From assembly GCA_012932865.1 (NCBI GenBank), contig SAXG01000063.1, forward strand, positions 207,190 to 271,189: DNA of 64,000 nucleotides. The letters are read 5' to 3'. Position numbers and translations under genes: made by a program. The stretch comes from Amylostereum areolatum (lineage: Eukaryota; Basidiomycota; Agaricomycetes; Russulales; Stereaceae). Below are positions 21,702 to 34,387 of this stretch, piece by piece. The notes beneath the pieces are model-generated. The model worked only from the letters and a program-made list of their open reading frames with translations. It searched no databases and was not told the origin of the DNA. The stretch's first letter is position 1. Each line of letters starts with the position of its first letter.

Positions 21702-23453
21702 AAGGAAAAGGTTGCTCGAGGGCGTGGCTGTGTTGCATGTACTAAATAGTACTGACTGCTATCGTTTCTTCTCTGCTGTACCGCGGATGGCTTATAGGTC
21801 CTTGGATTCATCGAAAACACGCCATCCCGTCAGGTCTTTATCCTCATCCTCGTGGACAACACATCATGCTACTACGTTACACACCAGAATCCTATGTTTG
21901 AGCGTGGACATCGTCTGGTGGAGGAAATCTGGTGGAGTTTTATAGACTGGTTCATCGTCGACGAAGAGTTTGCGACGTGCGTACACAATACCGTACATGC
22001 TGCTCGACAGTGTCAGGAGGCCGCATCACCGTTCCAACCGTGGACCAAACCGGGACTGAATCTGGACCAAAACTATATTTTGGCCCAGCAGCTGGCCCAT
22101 ATCTATACTCTTTCAGCGAAATCACCCCCTACGAAGCTTGGAAAAATTCGTTGCTCTCGTCCGCGTCACTCCAACCAATCCCCCTTGCTCTCATCTGCTT
22201 CCCATCATTATTTTCCACCGACACCTTCAATCACCTCCTCGCTCTCTGGTTTCTGGCGACATATTGCATGCTATAGCGAGTCTGATTTGGACCCGACACA
22301 CACTCGAGTCGGTCGACTCATTGACTCAAGCTTGGCCAGCTCTCTACTGACGAGTCATCTTGAAAGATCGTATGTTCCCAGTCTATCCGCATGCCCGCGT
22401 CATGAGACCTCGAGCCTCGAGGAATATAGAGATGCTTCTGAAGGGACATCGATTGGAGAAAGTGCACCGGCAGGAGGGAATATGAACGATGGATCGACCT
22501 GGACATTCTGAGGGGCAAACCAAGGGCAAACACGAGGTAAGCCTCGCCCATCTGGTGCCGTAAACGCCCTCGTCGACTGTTCTCCGTGGATGGATCCAGG
22601 AATGCGTTGTCTGCTAGCCTGCTACTGCTTAGCCGCGATTTATGCCTGATGCTTTCAATTGCTGGTCAAGCGATGTCGACTAAGATGGCCGGTGTCGATG
22701 TCGCCTTTAGCTAGGCCGTCTGTCGCCAAGCCTCTATTCTAGCTCTCAATGTCCCCTGGGTCCGCGCGTAGGCTAACTTGCGCTCGTGCATTGATACTAG
22801 TGTACGTGATATCCGATCGCTACCCTTTCATGTTGTCGCCCGGCGGCCCCGACCTGGCGCGTATGCGCCCGAAAACTTAATCCCATCCAGAATGCGCCCT
22901 TGCTGCAGCAGTCCATCGATGTCGATGAGGAGCAGACCGCATGTTCGTCGCATGGCGAACGTCGTCAGCTTTACATGCCCCGACGCATCGCCCTTCACGC
23001 GTGTTCACGCTTGGTTCACGTCGGGTTCACGCTAGAGCCTAAGAGTCGATCGCAAATCCACGTCAATGTTCCGTCAGGTATTGATCAACATATTGAAGCC
23101 TGTCAAGTCGAACACGGTTCAGCCGTGGCGGATACTTGCTCCCAACCTCCCTTGCCGAGGCCTCCTGCCACGCTTCTCAACATCCCATCACGCTGCAGGC
23201 AATATGGCGGCCCTCGTCACAAGAAAAACTTCACTGAATCACACATGTTCTAACTTCTCTGTCACCCGCAGACCTTCCGCCACCTTCCGTTGGCTTCCCG
23301 GTGGCTTCCTCCAGGAGACTCGTGCCAAAGACACGCTTCGATGTGACCGCCCGACGTCCGTCGGTCAACGTTCCCTGATAACCATCACCTACCCGATCGC
23401 CCGCCCTAAGGTCGGCTCCTTGGCGAAAACGCCGTCCCCGCGTTGGTCTCGCG
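21702..23453. other. No gene recognised
   Basis: A 219-codon plus-strand frame (21852-22511) starts with ATG but has no domain, signal peptide or splice support, and I regard it as chance. The right part leads into the promoter of the small secreted protein gene. Confidence 0.4.
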
Positions 23454-23460
23454 TATAAAA
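23454..23460 (+). promoter_or_regulatory. TATA box of the small secreted protein gene
   Basis: TATAAAA lies 98 bp upstream of the start codon and is followed by a pyrimidine-rich leader (CACTCTTTACTCGTCTTCCTTC). This arrangement is typical of highly expressed fungal genes. Confidence 0.75.
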
Positions 23461-23557
23461 GACCCATGCCATCCGTCGACGTTCCCTCATCCCCCAGGAT
23501 TATCCACTCCAGTCACTCTTTACTCGTCTTCCTTCAGACCTCCCCGTTCATTCAGTC

Positions 23558-24315
23558 ATGTTCTCCTTCGCCAAGATCGCTACCGTCGCCGCCGTCGCCT
23601 TCGGCACCCTCGCCTCCGCGATGCCCGCCGCTTACGGCACCCCCGCGTCGTACGGCGCCGTTGCGGCTCCCCCGTCCACCTCTGCTTCCGGCAGCGACGT
23701 GACGAGCATTCTGACTGGCCTCCACGCCAGTGTCGAGGCTAAGGTCGATGTCCTCGGTACGCGCATTTCCTCGTTTCGGCTGAGGGTGGCCATGGCTGAC
23801 GGCGTATGCAGCGAGCGTGACTTTGGATAACTTCTCCAAGGACCAGATCACCAACGTCGCCCTCGACGTGAAGTTGGACGTCTCGGTTGCCGTCGACGCC
23901 ATCAAGGCGCTCCCCACGGGCACCGTTGGCGCCGGTGACCTCCTCGTCCTCCTGTCTGGTGTCATCAGCGTAAGTGCCCCCGCGCTCCTTTTTCTACGCT
24001 GCGGGCTAACGTGTTGGGCTTTCAGGTCGTCGTCTCTGCGTTCGCCCGCATCTACGTCATCGCCGGTGTTGACCAGGTCGCTGTCCGTGCCTCCGTCTCC
24101 GTTCTTGCGTACGTCTCCTCCCTCGTCGCGGTCATCAGTGTCGTCTAACGTTCCCGTGCAGCGACGTCCTTGCCTCGCTCGTCACCGTCGTCTGCGCGCA
24201 CCTTACCGGCGTCCTGTCGGTCTCCGTCGGGCTCCTCGTGAACCTCCTCGGCGGCTGCACTTCCTCCATCATCAGCCTCCAGCTCACTGCGCTGATCAAG
24301 GTGCTCGCTCTCTAA
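23558..24315 (+). CDS. Small secreted hydrophobic protein, unknown function
   Basis: Four exons (23558-23756, 23812-23969, 24026-24108, 24162-24315) join in phase to 197 residues. Residues 1-20 are a clear signal peptide (MFSFAKIATVAAVAFGTLAS, cleavage expected after ASA). A short Ala/Ser/Pro linker follows. The rest is an alternation of Val/Leu/Ala-rich amphipathic helices (LDVKLDVSVAVDAIKAL, VVVSAFARIYVIAGVDQV, LLVNLLGGCTSSI) with only one or two cysteines, so it is not a hydrophobin. From memory, similar secreted Val/Leu-rich proteins are common in Agaricomycetes, without known activity. The strong TATA box suggests high expression. Confidence 0.8.
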
Positions 24316-26213
24316 GCGCCTGTTCGTGAGCAGATTCTGTGGGCTCGCAACGTGGATTTCATGGCTTTTTGGGCTCTTTACGGATGCGTGTAATTACCCT
24401 ACCTCCCTCCTACTCTCGCACTACCTACATCAACCCCTAATTACAAGCCGCTCTTTGCTTCGTTCATCGCTGTGGGATCGTGAGGCAGTCGACGATTCGA
24501 TGTCGGTAAGATCACTGATCAGTCCGAGTTTGACTCACGGTGAAGACGGCTGAGTGTGGGTTTGGTCTGCTTCTGGGTGTCGCTTCGCGTGACATGGTTA
24601 GACGTGCGTTGTGCGAGCTTGAGCAGTGACGTCATCATGGGTCCGGGCTCGGACGCACGAATTTGTCCATCTGAGTGTCTTGAATGCAGTTTGGCTGAGC
24701 AATGTGAGACTCAACTCAAAGGTTCGTGCCCATTGAGTTCAAGTCTAGGCTACATCAATTTCAAGGGGTTTGGCTGGACGGGAAAATAGCCTTTTTGGGA
24801 TGTCCCTTCATGTCATACCTATCGCATCATCACATTGACGGCTCGTGCACGTCGACGGTCGTTGCACTGTGACTTTGCTCTCGAATTGCCGATGTCGAGT
24901 GCAATATACACTGACACGGCTTTATCATTGAGTGCTTTTGCTCAGAAGGTCAGTGGTGTCATGCTCAGTGGTGCAAGGCGGCCGCTGGTGCTCATTAATA
25001 AGTACAGTGCGTGCATTATGCGTTGTGCAAGAGCTCGTGGTTGCATTTCTGACAGCCTTGGATGCTGACTTCATGAGCACCGGTGTTTTCGACTTTTCGT
25101 GTCGCTGCCATTCGCTGTCGCGGGTCGCACTGTCACCCGTCATGTTGCATGATATACGATCCGCAAATGAGGCATACATCCTGCACAGAAAGCGGTACGA
25201 GGTTGGTGGTTACGGCCTACACCAGTTTTCATGTTGACGAGATCCACTATCTGACAGCTGTCCGTCTATGACCTTCCACAAACAATGCTTAGCTGGCCTA
25301 CCATGGCTACAACTTATGGTGGTGCGGCCTCGGTATCGAAGTAGTACATATGCCGTCTTTCTGTTCTTACCGTGCAGCGCAAACCTTGTTCACAACGTGT
25401 TTACATACCCGTTTATCTCGCGGTCGATGTACTTATCGAAGTCCAGCCCGGTAGCTCGAGCCAGCAGTGTAAGTACTAGTAGTTTAAATAATCAGCTTGT
25501 AGCTCGTGTCCAGCCTGCTACCCCACTGCCGCAAGAGCACTGTTAGCATTCCCTTTATATGCATATCTGATGCGATGCACGGCACAGAATTTATTTAAAC
25601 TATCCACCACCATCTCCGTTTCAGAGCTCAGCCAGAGGAGGTCATCCGCATGACGAGCAAACCATGACATAAATGAATTTGATTGGCTCTCCAGCGCTCG
25701 AGAGAGCCTTTCGTGCCGTCCTAAAATGGCTATTTTCCCGTCCCGCGAGATCCCTTGAAATTGATGCAGACCTTATACTCAGAACGACTGTCTTCTGAGT
25801 AAGGTCAGCCACGGAGACTAGTTCAAGTCTGTCGAAGAAGGTAAGTGTACCATATGTGCGTCGCGGCATCGAGCCTCAGTCGTGAAGTATGTTCGTCAAA
25901 TCACCGCGAAAAAAACAGATGGTTGATGGCAAAATGAATTATACAGTATAGTACATGGACGTAAGTAGCAGATAGCGGCGATGTAAGTATGGACGTGCTG
26001 GGTCATTGAGTGGACTAGATGAAGACAGATTTGGTGCAGAAGATACTAGTACACGTATGTAGATGGCGCATGCACGTACGAAATGTACAGTTCAAGGCTT
26101 CACGTCAGGACGATCGGACAGGGACGAGGAAATGTCCTAGAAAGACGGTGCATATTGAGAGCAGTACAAGGGGATGGAATGAAGCCACGGACCTTCGAGC
26201 ATTTCCCTTCCGA
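24316..26213. other. No gene recognised (about 1.9 kb)
   Basis: Frames are short (at most 101 codons) and unpatterned. No RNA gene, repeat or transposon end was found by eye. Composition is A+T-richer than the flanking genes. Confidence 0.45.
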
Positions 26214-27110
26214 TCAAAACGTCGGTGCAAAGCACCGGAACTTGTGTGTCTTCCACGCTTTGGTCTGACACTCCCTTCCACAGTACTTCACCATCTTGCA
26301 CCTCGAGCACGCCTGGAGTTCGTCATCCTCCGTATCCTCCATGCACGTATCCAGGCCGCAGTACGCCACCCCCGGGATCCGACCTTCGAGATGGGAACGC
26401 TGGGAGAGGATGAACGACGCCGGATGGTGCGGGTTGATCTCGATGAAAGCATTAACCTGCTTGAGAGTCCCCTCGAGGAACGGGATCTCGAGCTCGCGCT
26501 GGCGTTTGTCGAGCGACTTGAACGCGGCCTCGTCTGCGCGTATGTCGGCGATTTTGCGCAGGACGGCGGTGCGCTGAGGGAGAGAGATGGCGGCCTGCTT
26601 GTCGTCGCCCATCGCGACATCGCACCACCTGACCATATGAGATAGGAGCGAGCAGACGTAGCCAGGCCCGCTGTGTCGCTGCATCCATTCGAGGCCGTCT
26701 CCGTCGGCGAACGCAGAGGCGACGAAGTCGGGCAGGCCGACGGCGAGGGGCGATGTGAGAAATTTGCGAAAGTAATGGTTCCTCTGGTCGGGGTTGGGGA
26801 GGAATGCGAGGAGTTGGATTAGGATGGAACGCGCGCGGGGCTGGGTTGTGGGCGAGAGCGCGCGAAGGGTGGAGACGAGGGCGGGGAGGTGCTTGGCGGA
26901 AAAGGCGAGGTAGACGAGCTCAGAAGCTTCCCGAGAAAAATGCGGTTCGGAAATTTGGTCGAGATAGAGCTCGAAGTCGGCAACTTGGGAGGGGGTCCAG
27001 TCGACGTCGACGGGCAACGCCTGTGGGACGTAGATTCGCGCTGCTTCGGCGAGCCCGTCGGCCATCGTGACGGTTCGCTTGAGAGCATCGCGCTCCATTG
27101 TCTTCGACAT
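26214..27110 (-). CDS. MYND-type zinc finger protein
   Basis: A single-exon gene of 298 residues from ATG 27110 (MSKTMERDAL). The frame runs further upstream but without another ATG. Most of the chain is helical and resembles ARM/HEAT-like basidiomycete MYND proteins. The C-terminal 55 residues hold the MYND finger: YCGLDTCMEDTEDDELQACS, then CKMVKYCGRECQTKAW and KTHKFRC, giving the Cys/His pattern for two zinc ions. MYND fingers bind proline-rich partners. There is no SET domain, so methyltransferase activity is not expected. Confidence 0.85.
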   Translation of the reverse strand: MSKTMERDALKRTVTMADGLAEAARIYVPQALPVDVDWTPSQVADFELYLDQISEPHFSREASELVYLAFSAKHLPALVSTLRALSPTTQPRARSILIQLLAFLPNPDQRNHYFRKFLTSPLAVGLPDFVASAFADGDGLEWMQRHSGPGYVCSLLSHMVRWCDVAMGDDKQAAISLPQRTAVLRKIADIRADEAAFKSLDKRQRELEIPFLEGTLKQVNAFIEINPHHPASFILSQRSHLEGRIPGVAYCGLDTCMEDTEDDELQACSRCKMVKYCGRECQTKAWKTHKFRCFAPTF

Positions 27111-27960
27111 GTTTTTCCAAGTGTTTTGGTAGTTGAGTTGGAATAACAAACGAGGGACCTACGGGGAACACCGGTGAAGATGAGCAGCAGCAAGACTGAC
27201 TCTCAGTGAGTCTCAGTCTCCGCCCGGTTTAGCCTCAAGGTACAAGGGAAAGGAAGAGGACGCACAGACAGTATTCTAATATTCTTATCATTTTGGACAA
27301 GGTTATCCTTCATTGCGGAATCGCCGGCTGTGCACCGTGATACCTAGTATTACCTACACCCTTTCGTCGATGAGGATGGGGAGGATGATGAGCGCTGGGC
27401 AGCAGAAGTGGGGCGGGCCCCATAGCACGGGGATACTATTAAGTTAGAAGTACGTGGTTGATATTCTCTCCTATAAGATACTATCTTGACCTACTCTTTC
27501 GTCCAACTGCTAGAGTATACTGAACGGTCGACGAGATCAGGAGTGATGACGGCCAAACGACGACACATACTCTTTTATGGCACGTACACCTACAATCTTC
27601 ACCACGGTACTTACATCGTTGCTGGCATACCTCCTATGACTCGAAAGTCGACGCTCGCCATCAGATTCTGTTTCCGCCCCCACCCCCAACCGTGAAGGCG
27701 GTGGTCCTCGCGGGCACCGGATTTGACCAAAGCTGCGAGGCAGATCCCCTGCATTGACCACGACGAGATAAGGACAAGTTTCCCAGATGGCAGTGCTGCT
27801 GTAATAGTATTCGAGCTCCACCTGACATTTGCGAGTACGTACACCCGGTGCCGACCCTCGACAGCGCATCACCGCCTCACTGTACATCTTATAAGGATGG
27901 GATACCAAGCAGTCTGTTGAAGTATCCGTCTAACGCCCCCACCAAAGCGCTTGCTGGCAG
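27111..27960. other. Intergenic between the divergent MYND gene and the next plus-strand gene
   Basis: Contains only short frames. No promoter element stands out beyond A/T-rich words near 27270-27300 and 27440-27490. Confidence 0.4.
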
Positions 27961-29205
27961 ATGAGTGCACAAGCGGTATACGCTGAAGCACTCTACTCTT
28001 TTGACCGCGGTTACCCTCTTCGGAACCCAATACTCCCACTGGAAGGTCCAGACGTATGCGTCCGCGGGAAGCCCGTGCAAATAGGCGACGTCGGATACAT
28101 CTTCCGCGGTGCCTTCCATAGGTTGTTCAACGTGCATCTCTTGGAGGATCATCCAGAGCAGTCGAAAGATCTCCCCGAGCAATATCAGCCCATCGGCATC
28201 GAACTTGACGTTTATGTATCTTCCTTACACCCACAGGTATTCCATTCGACTGGAGTTCGTGTAGCAGGACCAGGTCTTGGTGGAGATTCAGGGTGCGTTC
28301 CGCGATCACATTCCGCGCGCAACAACATAACTTTCGTATTCGTCAGGGCCCCGTTTGTTGATGGCGAGATCACCTTCACATCAACAGGAAAGCCCTCCGC
28401 TGCGCTAGCTATCCTCGAGAAAATGGTCTGCGAAAACGCCCGCGGGTGGAAACGATACCAGGACTACGTTCTCGAACACTCTGATCGATGGCTCGCTCTT
28501 TCCGAACGGCGCGGTCTCGGGTTGCGTATGGAGGATATCATCCTCGTCACGGGCCGCGACCTTACGGCTTCGTGGGCAAATATCGTGTTTGCTAGCGCCG
28601 AACGTGGTATTACTTCCGAGCTGCACGTCGACTTCACGTCAGGCGCACCCAGGCGCGTGTCTGGTATACGATGGACGAACGCGCAGAGCGTCGTGGTTCA
28701 GAGCAACTGGGGCCCTTCCTCCATGGCGTCCGAGCTCGATGAGCCGCTGAACACCGCCATCGACCAGTGTCTTTTCATCCGATACATATCTGCCAAGCCC
28801 CGGCGTCTGTTCTTGCACAAACAGCTCCTAACCAACAGACTCCCTCTGGTCCCCACCAGTCCCCCCGCCGAACACCACACAATTTGGAGCGTACGACACT
28901 CGAGAGACACCAAGAGCTCGAGGAAGGGTCCAGAGCAAACAACGGGGCTGGCCAGTGCCGAATTCACGCGGGAAGACTACGAGGCAGGGGGGGCTCTGGT
29001 AGGAAATATAGCGCCTATCTCGTACGAATCCGTCGAATCCCTTCCGGTGCCTCAATTGTGAGCCCTCGTGTTCGTTCTTACCACGCGCAGACACTGTACT
29101 GATCAGGTATGCTCAGCGTCGCGGGCTCGAAACTCCCCCGTGTTTTACAGGACGACACGACGGGACACACAACTCGCTCCGGCTCAAGGTCCGTTCTTTC
29201 GATAG
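27961..29205 (+). CDS. Basidiomycete-restricted protein with YPL...GDVGYI motif, unknown function
   Basis: ATG 27961 opens a long frame. The first ~80 residues contain YPLRNPILPLEGPDVCVR, then VQIGDVGYIFRGAFHRLF and an LPEQYQPIG block; from memory this is a recurrent N-terminal pattern in an Agaricomycete family of unknown role. A 54-bp in-frame intron is likely at 28293-28346 (GTGCGT...CGTCAG), after which APFVDGEITFTSTG fits the family better. The middle part (WKRYQDYVLEH, ILVTGRDLTASWANIVF) is conserved-looking; the end is Ser/Pro/Thr-rich. The last exon is uncertain: splicing from 29057 to 29091 keeps a frame to 29205; without it the gene ends at 29061. Confidence 0.6.
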
Positions 29206-29266
29206 GTCGACATGAAGATCGCTACTCACAGGACACTCCAAACGTTCTGGTATCTGCAGAGCCCGA

Positions 29267-30560
29267 TTGTTCACAGCGCGAAGCAGAGCGTCGAGCGTGC
29301 CGATATCTCCTTCGACGTCGCGGTCTGTTCTTGCGGGAGCTCATCATCAGTGCCATGACAAGTGTGTCCTTCCTTTTCGAGCGCGACCGTATAATTCTGA
29401 CATCCTGGTGTACACCACTAGTAACCCATACTGTGTTAACGGAGGCTCCACGTGTGTACAACTTCGACCAGGCTTTTTCGACAGTAACGAGACGACGGTG
29501 GCGTCAAGCCACGGTCCAGGCGGATCCACGACCTCGCTGCCATCCTCTACTGCTTTCACGTCCGACAGCCTTTCAGGAACGCCATCCTACAATGACCACC
29601 ACCTCATCGCAACGGAGTCCTTCCATACAGGTGACCTGAAGCCCTACGAGCGACACCGATGGTGTTTGCATCGCGTCCCACCACGGTTTGGAGCGGTTTA
29701 CTTCTCGAATCCGGAGCTTCATCTGGTGACGAACGTCGATTTGCGGGATCCAGCAAATTTGGAGCGCGTTTGTGAGTACGTTGTCACCGTGTCTCCTCAA
29801 GGAGGGTGGGAAATGTGGTTGAGAGGGTTCGACGGAGAGCGGGCCGACGTCGTTTGGATCAACCACGAAGAGCAGGTCGCCAGCCTTACCGGTCCTCGCG
29901 TGCTCAGCCACGAGTCGGAGCCCACCTCAGATTATGGCACGTCTTTCCCCCCAGATCATAGCATATCCTTCTGACACTGCTCCATCGGCGTTTACATAAA
30001 GATCTCGATGAAGCTTGTCACCATTACTGGTCCTTCGTCCACGACCATCCTGTCCACTTCCACCACACGTTTCTTTCCCATGTGCTGTCGAACGCGATGG
30101 ACCTTCTCGTCATGGCACACGGAGGTGACGTCTTTCAATTTTGACCAACAACTGGTCAGACACCCATACCTTGGCAGAATCACTTCATAGCCCGGCCACC
30201 CGCATTTTCGCCCGTGAAGATTGTCTATGCTTGATGAAGAGGCTCGAGGATTTCAAAGGTGGGAATCAGAATGCTCGCGAATCTTTCCTGGACCTGTCCG
30301 ACACGATGCTTCACTAGACATGCCTCGTTCGGAAGCCCAGCTCGCGATCCGCATCCGAACCGCTGCCTCGATATTTTTGACTTTCTGTACGTATCTCTCA
30401 TACGACGTACCGGTGGAGGTTGATTCAAACTGAAACAGACATGGACACAAGTCATACACCAAACAACGAACCAAGAATTCGGATGAGAGATGGAGAGGCA
30501 GGATGGGTTTCGTACATCGTTTGGATGGTCGGCATCACAGATTTCTCAACATTAGTGAGT
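29267..30560 (+). pseudogene. Fragmented WW-like-domain family gene (possible)
   Basis: The frame to 29974 contains RFGAVYFSNPELHLVTNVDL and ends in WEMWLRGF...VVWINHEEQ. This resembles an Agaricomycete family in which a WW-like hairpin (YF.NP...VVT..DL) precedes a membrane segment. Further right, 30009-30300 read in another frame gives HHYWSFVHDHPVHFHH and REDCLCLMKRLEDF, typical of the middle of such proteins, but stops follow quickly (TAG near 30316). I found no start codon in frame near the 5' end and no splice path that joins the pieces. Confidence 0.35.
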
Positions 30561-31023
30561 ACTTAGCGACGTGTGGTGGACATCAAACTCCTAACGTAGC
30601 TTACTTTCGCAGGTCTATATACTTTTTGTCGGTTTCTCGATCCTTCGTTGAGGCGATCAGTTGACAGTGGCATATGCCGACCCACTATCATTGTATGCGC
30701 ACGTACAGTGACGACTGCGATATCTTGGATAGATCATCCAGTGTTGATTCTTTCAGGGCGTCCTTTTCATGTATCCAGAAGGTATGTTAGGCCTCCTTCT
30801 CGCAATGGACCCGGAAAGCGGCCGCCGGCCGACAAATATTACGTTCACGTGACGTGGAGAACAATGCCGCGTCGGAGTTTCAAATGACTTAGTTGCGAGA
30901 GGTGCTTCAAGTTCGCCTCCTTCGCGGCAGCCGTTCAAGTTGCGCACATCGCGGGGAGGAAAGCGTCCGGTGTGCATAATTCTTGGCTATACGTGGATAT
31001 CTCCTAATTCTTTCACTCATTAG

Positions 31024-32727
31024 GTCCTCCGTGTCGACAGTCCTGGCATTTGTACCCACCTCACTTTTTCATCCTCTCCCGGTGGCACAGAATCTGCCAA
31101 TGTCGATGCATGCTCCCGCGTATACGCTCTTTCAAGAGATTCAAGCACCCTCCCGGCAGAATTCTCCCCACCCATTGAGCTTGTCATGGAATACACTCGG
31201 TCCGACCCGTTCCGCGACCCTATTCCGACTACGGATCGTTCACGATTCGAATTCCAACGTACATCTTCCAAAGCGATCAGCATCCTTCAAGAACACGGGA
31301 CAGTCATCACGGATGTCCTCGCATCTCATCCCCGTGCTTTCATATTTTCCATCCTCATCAGTGACGAGGGTGCTCGACTGTTACGCTGGGACCGCTCCGG
31401 GATTGTCGTCACGGAACGATTCGACTACACCTCCGACGACAGCCCCCTTCTCCAGTTTCTGTGGCGTTTTGACCAAATGCCGGACGAGGAGCGCGGGCAT
31501 GATATCTCCTTTTCCTTTCCATCCAACGACGAAGCCACCACCGCCCGCGCCGCCTTTGCCACTTCCACCCACTTCCCCATTCCTCCTGATGCCCCGTTGC
31601 GCATTGAAGGTTTCCGTCCACGATGACGTCTATGGAGAAGATACATTCTACGTCATCTCTGACCCTCAAGCGATCAACGATCGACTTTTCGGAGTCAATT
31701 CTCGTGGATACGTCGCGGTCGATTTGCGCGACGGGTCGTTAGTCTGGCTCAAGGATGTATGGCGACACGATACACCATCTTTCTTCAAGGAAGGGGACAT
31801 ATATCGCAGACTCAATGAACAGAACGTGCCACACGTTCCCTCGCTTCGGTCTGCGGGCGACGTGGGCTCGCAAGTCACACGGTGCCAGGATTTCTTGGAC
31901 GCGCCTTGGAATTGCGCACAGACCGACTTACCAACGCGCAGACATTATCGCCTCGTCTTGAGCGCGATTGGGAGGCCGCTCGGCGCGTTCAAGAGCACGC
32001 ATGAACTGTGTACGTCAATTAGGGATGCTATTGAAGGTGGGTTTTTGTTCTTTTTGTCTGCCTGCCACCTTTCTGAATCAATACCAATCCAGCTCATGCA
32101 ACGGCGTACAGCAAGGTCAACGTACTTCACGGGGACATTAGCGCCGGAAACATCCTCATTACTGATGACGGGCGTGGGCTCCTGATCGACTGGGATCTCG
32201 CATTTGATATCGCCGTTGGAAGAAAAGGCTCTATGATCGTAAGCCTTGTACTCGATATCCTCGTGGTGCTGCTTCTCTGACAGGTAGATTAGGGTACATG
32301 GTCTTTCATCTCAGGACGTCTGATGCGCAAACCCAAAGAAACAGAACACCTTCTGCACGACGACCTAGAGTCATTCTTGCACGTCCTCGTCTATTACCTC
32401 GCCAACTATCGACCAACCGGCATCCACTGTCTGCGTTACGAGCTCCATAAAGTGTACTACTCAGGTCTACGCCGCAACGACCCGGACGAGAATTTCATCC
32501 ACAAGGTGTCGTTCTTCTGCGACGCCCTACTGGCCAGCACATCCTTCGAGGGATATCTTCCCCCGCCATGCGCCTTGCTCATCGAGCAACTCCGGGGGAT
32601 CTTTTGGCGCGCCGTATACGCGAATTCCACAGTCACACAACGAGCGCGGCGCGCTACACTCAAAACTCTCCAGTCTTCAAACCGCGTCTTCCGACTGTTC
32701 AACTCTGCACTCAAGAAGAAGGGGTGA
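31024..32727 (+). pseudogene. FunK1-type kinase, broken copy (kinase 1)
   Basis: An acceptor at 31021-31023 opens exon sequence that aligns with kinase 2 (DPFRDP, RFEFQRTSSKA, LRWDRSGIVVTERF). At about 31605-31620 the frame must shift: DAPLRIEG runs into a stop at 31624, while the next frame continues with KVSVHDDVYGEDTFYV. Downstream is normal: VWLKDVWR (Lys of the nucleotide site), VLHGDISAGNIL (catalytic loop), LLIDWDLAF (the DFG position), introns near 32037-32092 and 32239-32293, then TEHLLHDDLESFLHVLVYY and the stop at 32725. The N-terminal exon present in kinases 2 and 3 is not recognisable upstream. One frameshift plus the lost 5' exon indicate a dead gene, unless the shift is an assembly error. 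Confidence 0.75.
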
Positions 32728-34387
32728 CCGGATGACGATGGGAGCATGGATGTGATGGCAGCATTGGAGAAAGCGGTTGGTATATGGGGCGCTAGCAGAG
32801 TGTCTTTGAGCAAGAGGTCGGCGTCGACTGCCTTTGACGGATACTCAGAATCCGAATCGTTGGTGATGTTATCTTCCGAGTCGTCGTCCGCTTTACCGTC
32901 AGTAGAGGCATCTTTGTAAGGCGTATGATATCTCACTCCTCTATGGACTATTCTCCGTACATTCGGCATATTCTCATACTTTGTACTACATGCCTGTATC
33001 ATAGCCAATGGTGTGCATCCTCGGGACTATTCTATCATATGTATGTATCCAACCATCCGCACCGGGGGGCGATGGAGCTCTCCTAAGAGAGCGTCTATCT
33101 CCGGCCGACTCTGGCCTCCACCTGGAGCGCTTGAGCCTGGACCTCTGACGTTGTGTTCGCCTCACTGTCACTCGGTTCCTGCCCATGCCCATCAGCCGAC
33201 ATCCCATGACAGTCAAAGGCGAAATATCCGACGTACTGTGATCATGATCCACGCACACCAGCGGCCGTGTTGTGAACTTGAGGCCCCTTCATATTGTGAC
33301 GCGGCTGGAGATAACGACGACGAGCTTTGCTGATAGAGTCGCCCACACTGAGGACGCAGGACGTAGGTCCCGCGCCGGTTGGGGATGAATCGATGAAGTC
33401 TTCGCGCCGAGCGGGTCTCACGCTCGCAGCACCTTGGGTTACGGAGCTTCTTCCTACGCCTGCCAAAACCTCGCCCAATCAGTCCGTAGTAGATGAACGC
33501 TTGCCAAGTAAAACCGCACCTTAGATAACACAGCTCTACGCAGCTAGCCCATAGGCTGCTCCCTCACGTCCTCGACGTCCGCCTCGCACATGCTAACGAC
33601 ACTCTAAAGCACACCCCGGTGGCTTGAACTCGTCGCCTGCGGATTCGATTAAGAGGAAGTTGGCGACCAACGCCAACGTCTAGGACGGAGTTTAGCACGG
33701 ACTTCACTGGACGAAACTGAGCACCTACTGGTCCATCTTCGTATCCTTCTAGCGATGCATGCGCACATACCGTGCCCACGAGGCTGGACTCCGACCGCGC
33801 GCCCATCGACCAAACGAGTACCCCAAGGACGACGCTAGCCGGCACCATCACGATGGACGGCCTCCGCATCGGGTGCACGACGAACGAAGGGTCTATGGGT
33901 TATGCACCTATTCAAAAACGGCGTTGAACGTTAGGCTTGCAAGGGGAAGACGCGAACAACGGAAGGAGCACGAACCTGGTTCACACCTGCTTCGAACCTA
34001 GGGAGCATGAACATTTTACTTCTTTACAAACTGATACTTCTACGGCGACTTCATCAAGCTTTACAGCATGTCCTTCGTCGAGCGCGGCCACCGCCCATGT
34101 CAGACGCCGGGGATGGCAGATGATGGCCACAGTTGGCGCAATGTTGAGGATAGCATGAATGCAATCGTCTGCTTGAACTATATCAACCCACAGGTGTGTG
34201 ATAGTAGGCTCGGCGAAGAAAATGCATATGAGAGGTGATAAGCACAAGACGAACCCGTGAGCATCGCGCCCACAGTGTTAGTGAAGACAATGCTCTCAAA
34301 GGCCTAGTAAGCATATATAATTTAGATGGGTTTATACAAGGAAGTCGATATAGTCCGAGACAGCATGCAAGGGAAGGTAGAAACCGT
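32728..34387. other. No gene recognised between convergent FunK1 genes
   Basis: About 1.66 kb with short frames on both strands, no motif and no visible repeat. It lies between the 3' ends of kinase 1 and kinase 3, so no promoter is required here. Confidence 0.45.

Noticed and set aside
21852..22511. 219-codon plus-strand ORF after the hydantoinase gene
   Set aside because: No homology that I recognise, no signal or membrane segment, and no splice context.
30983..31600. N-terminal part of the long frame that includes the kinase-1 C-terminal domain
   Set aside because: In this stretch the frame is a Ser/Pro-rich shadow of the real kinase frame; the kinase sequence moves into this frame only after about 31610.
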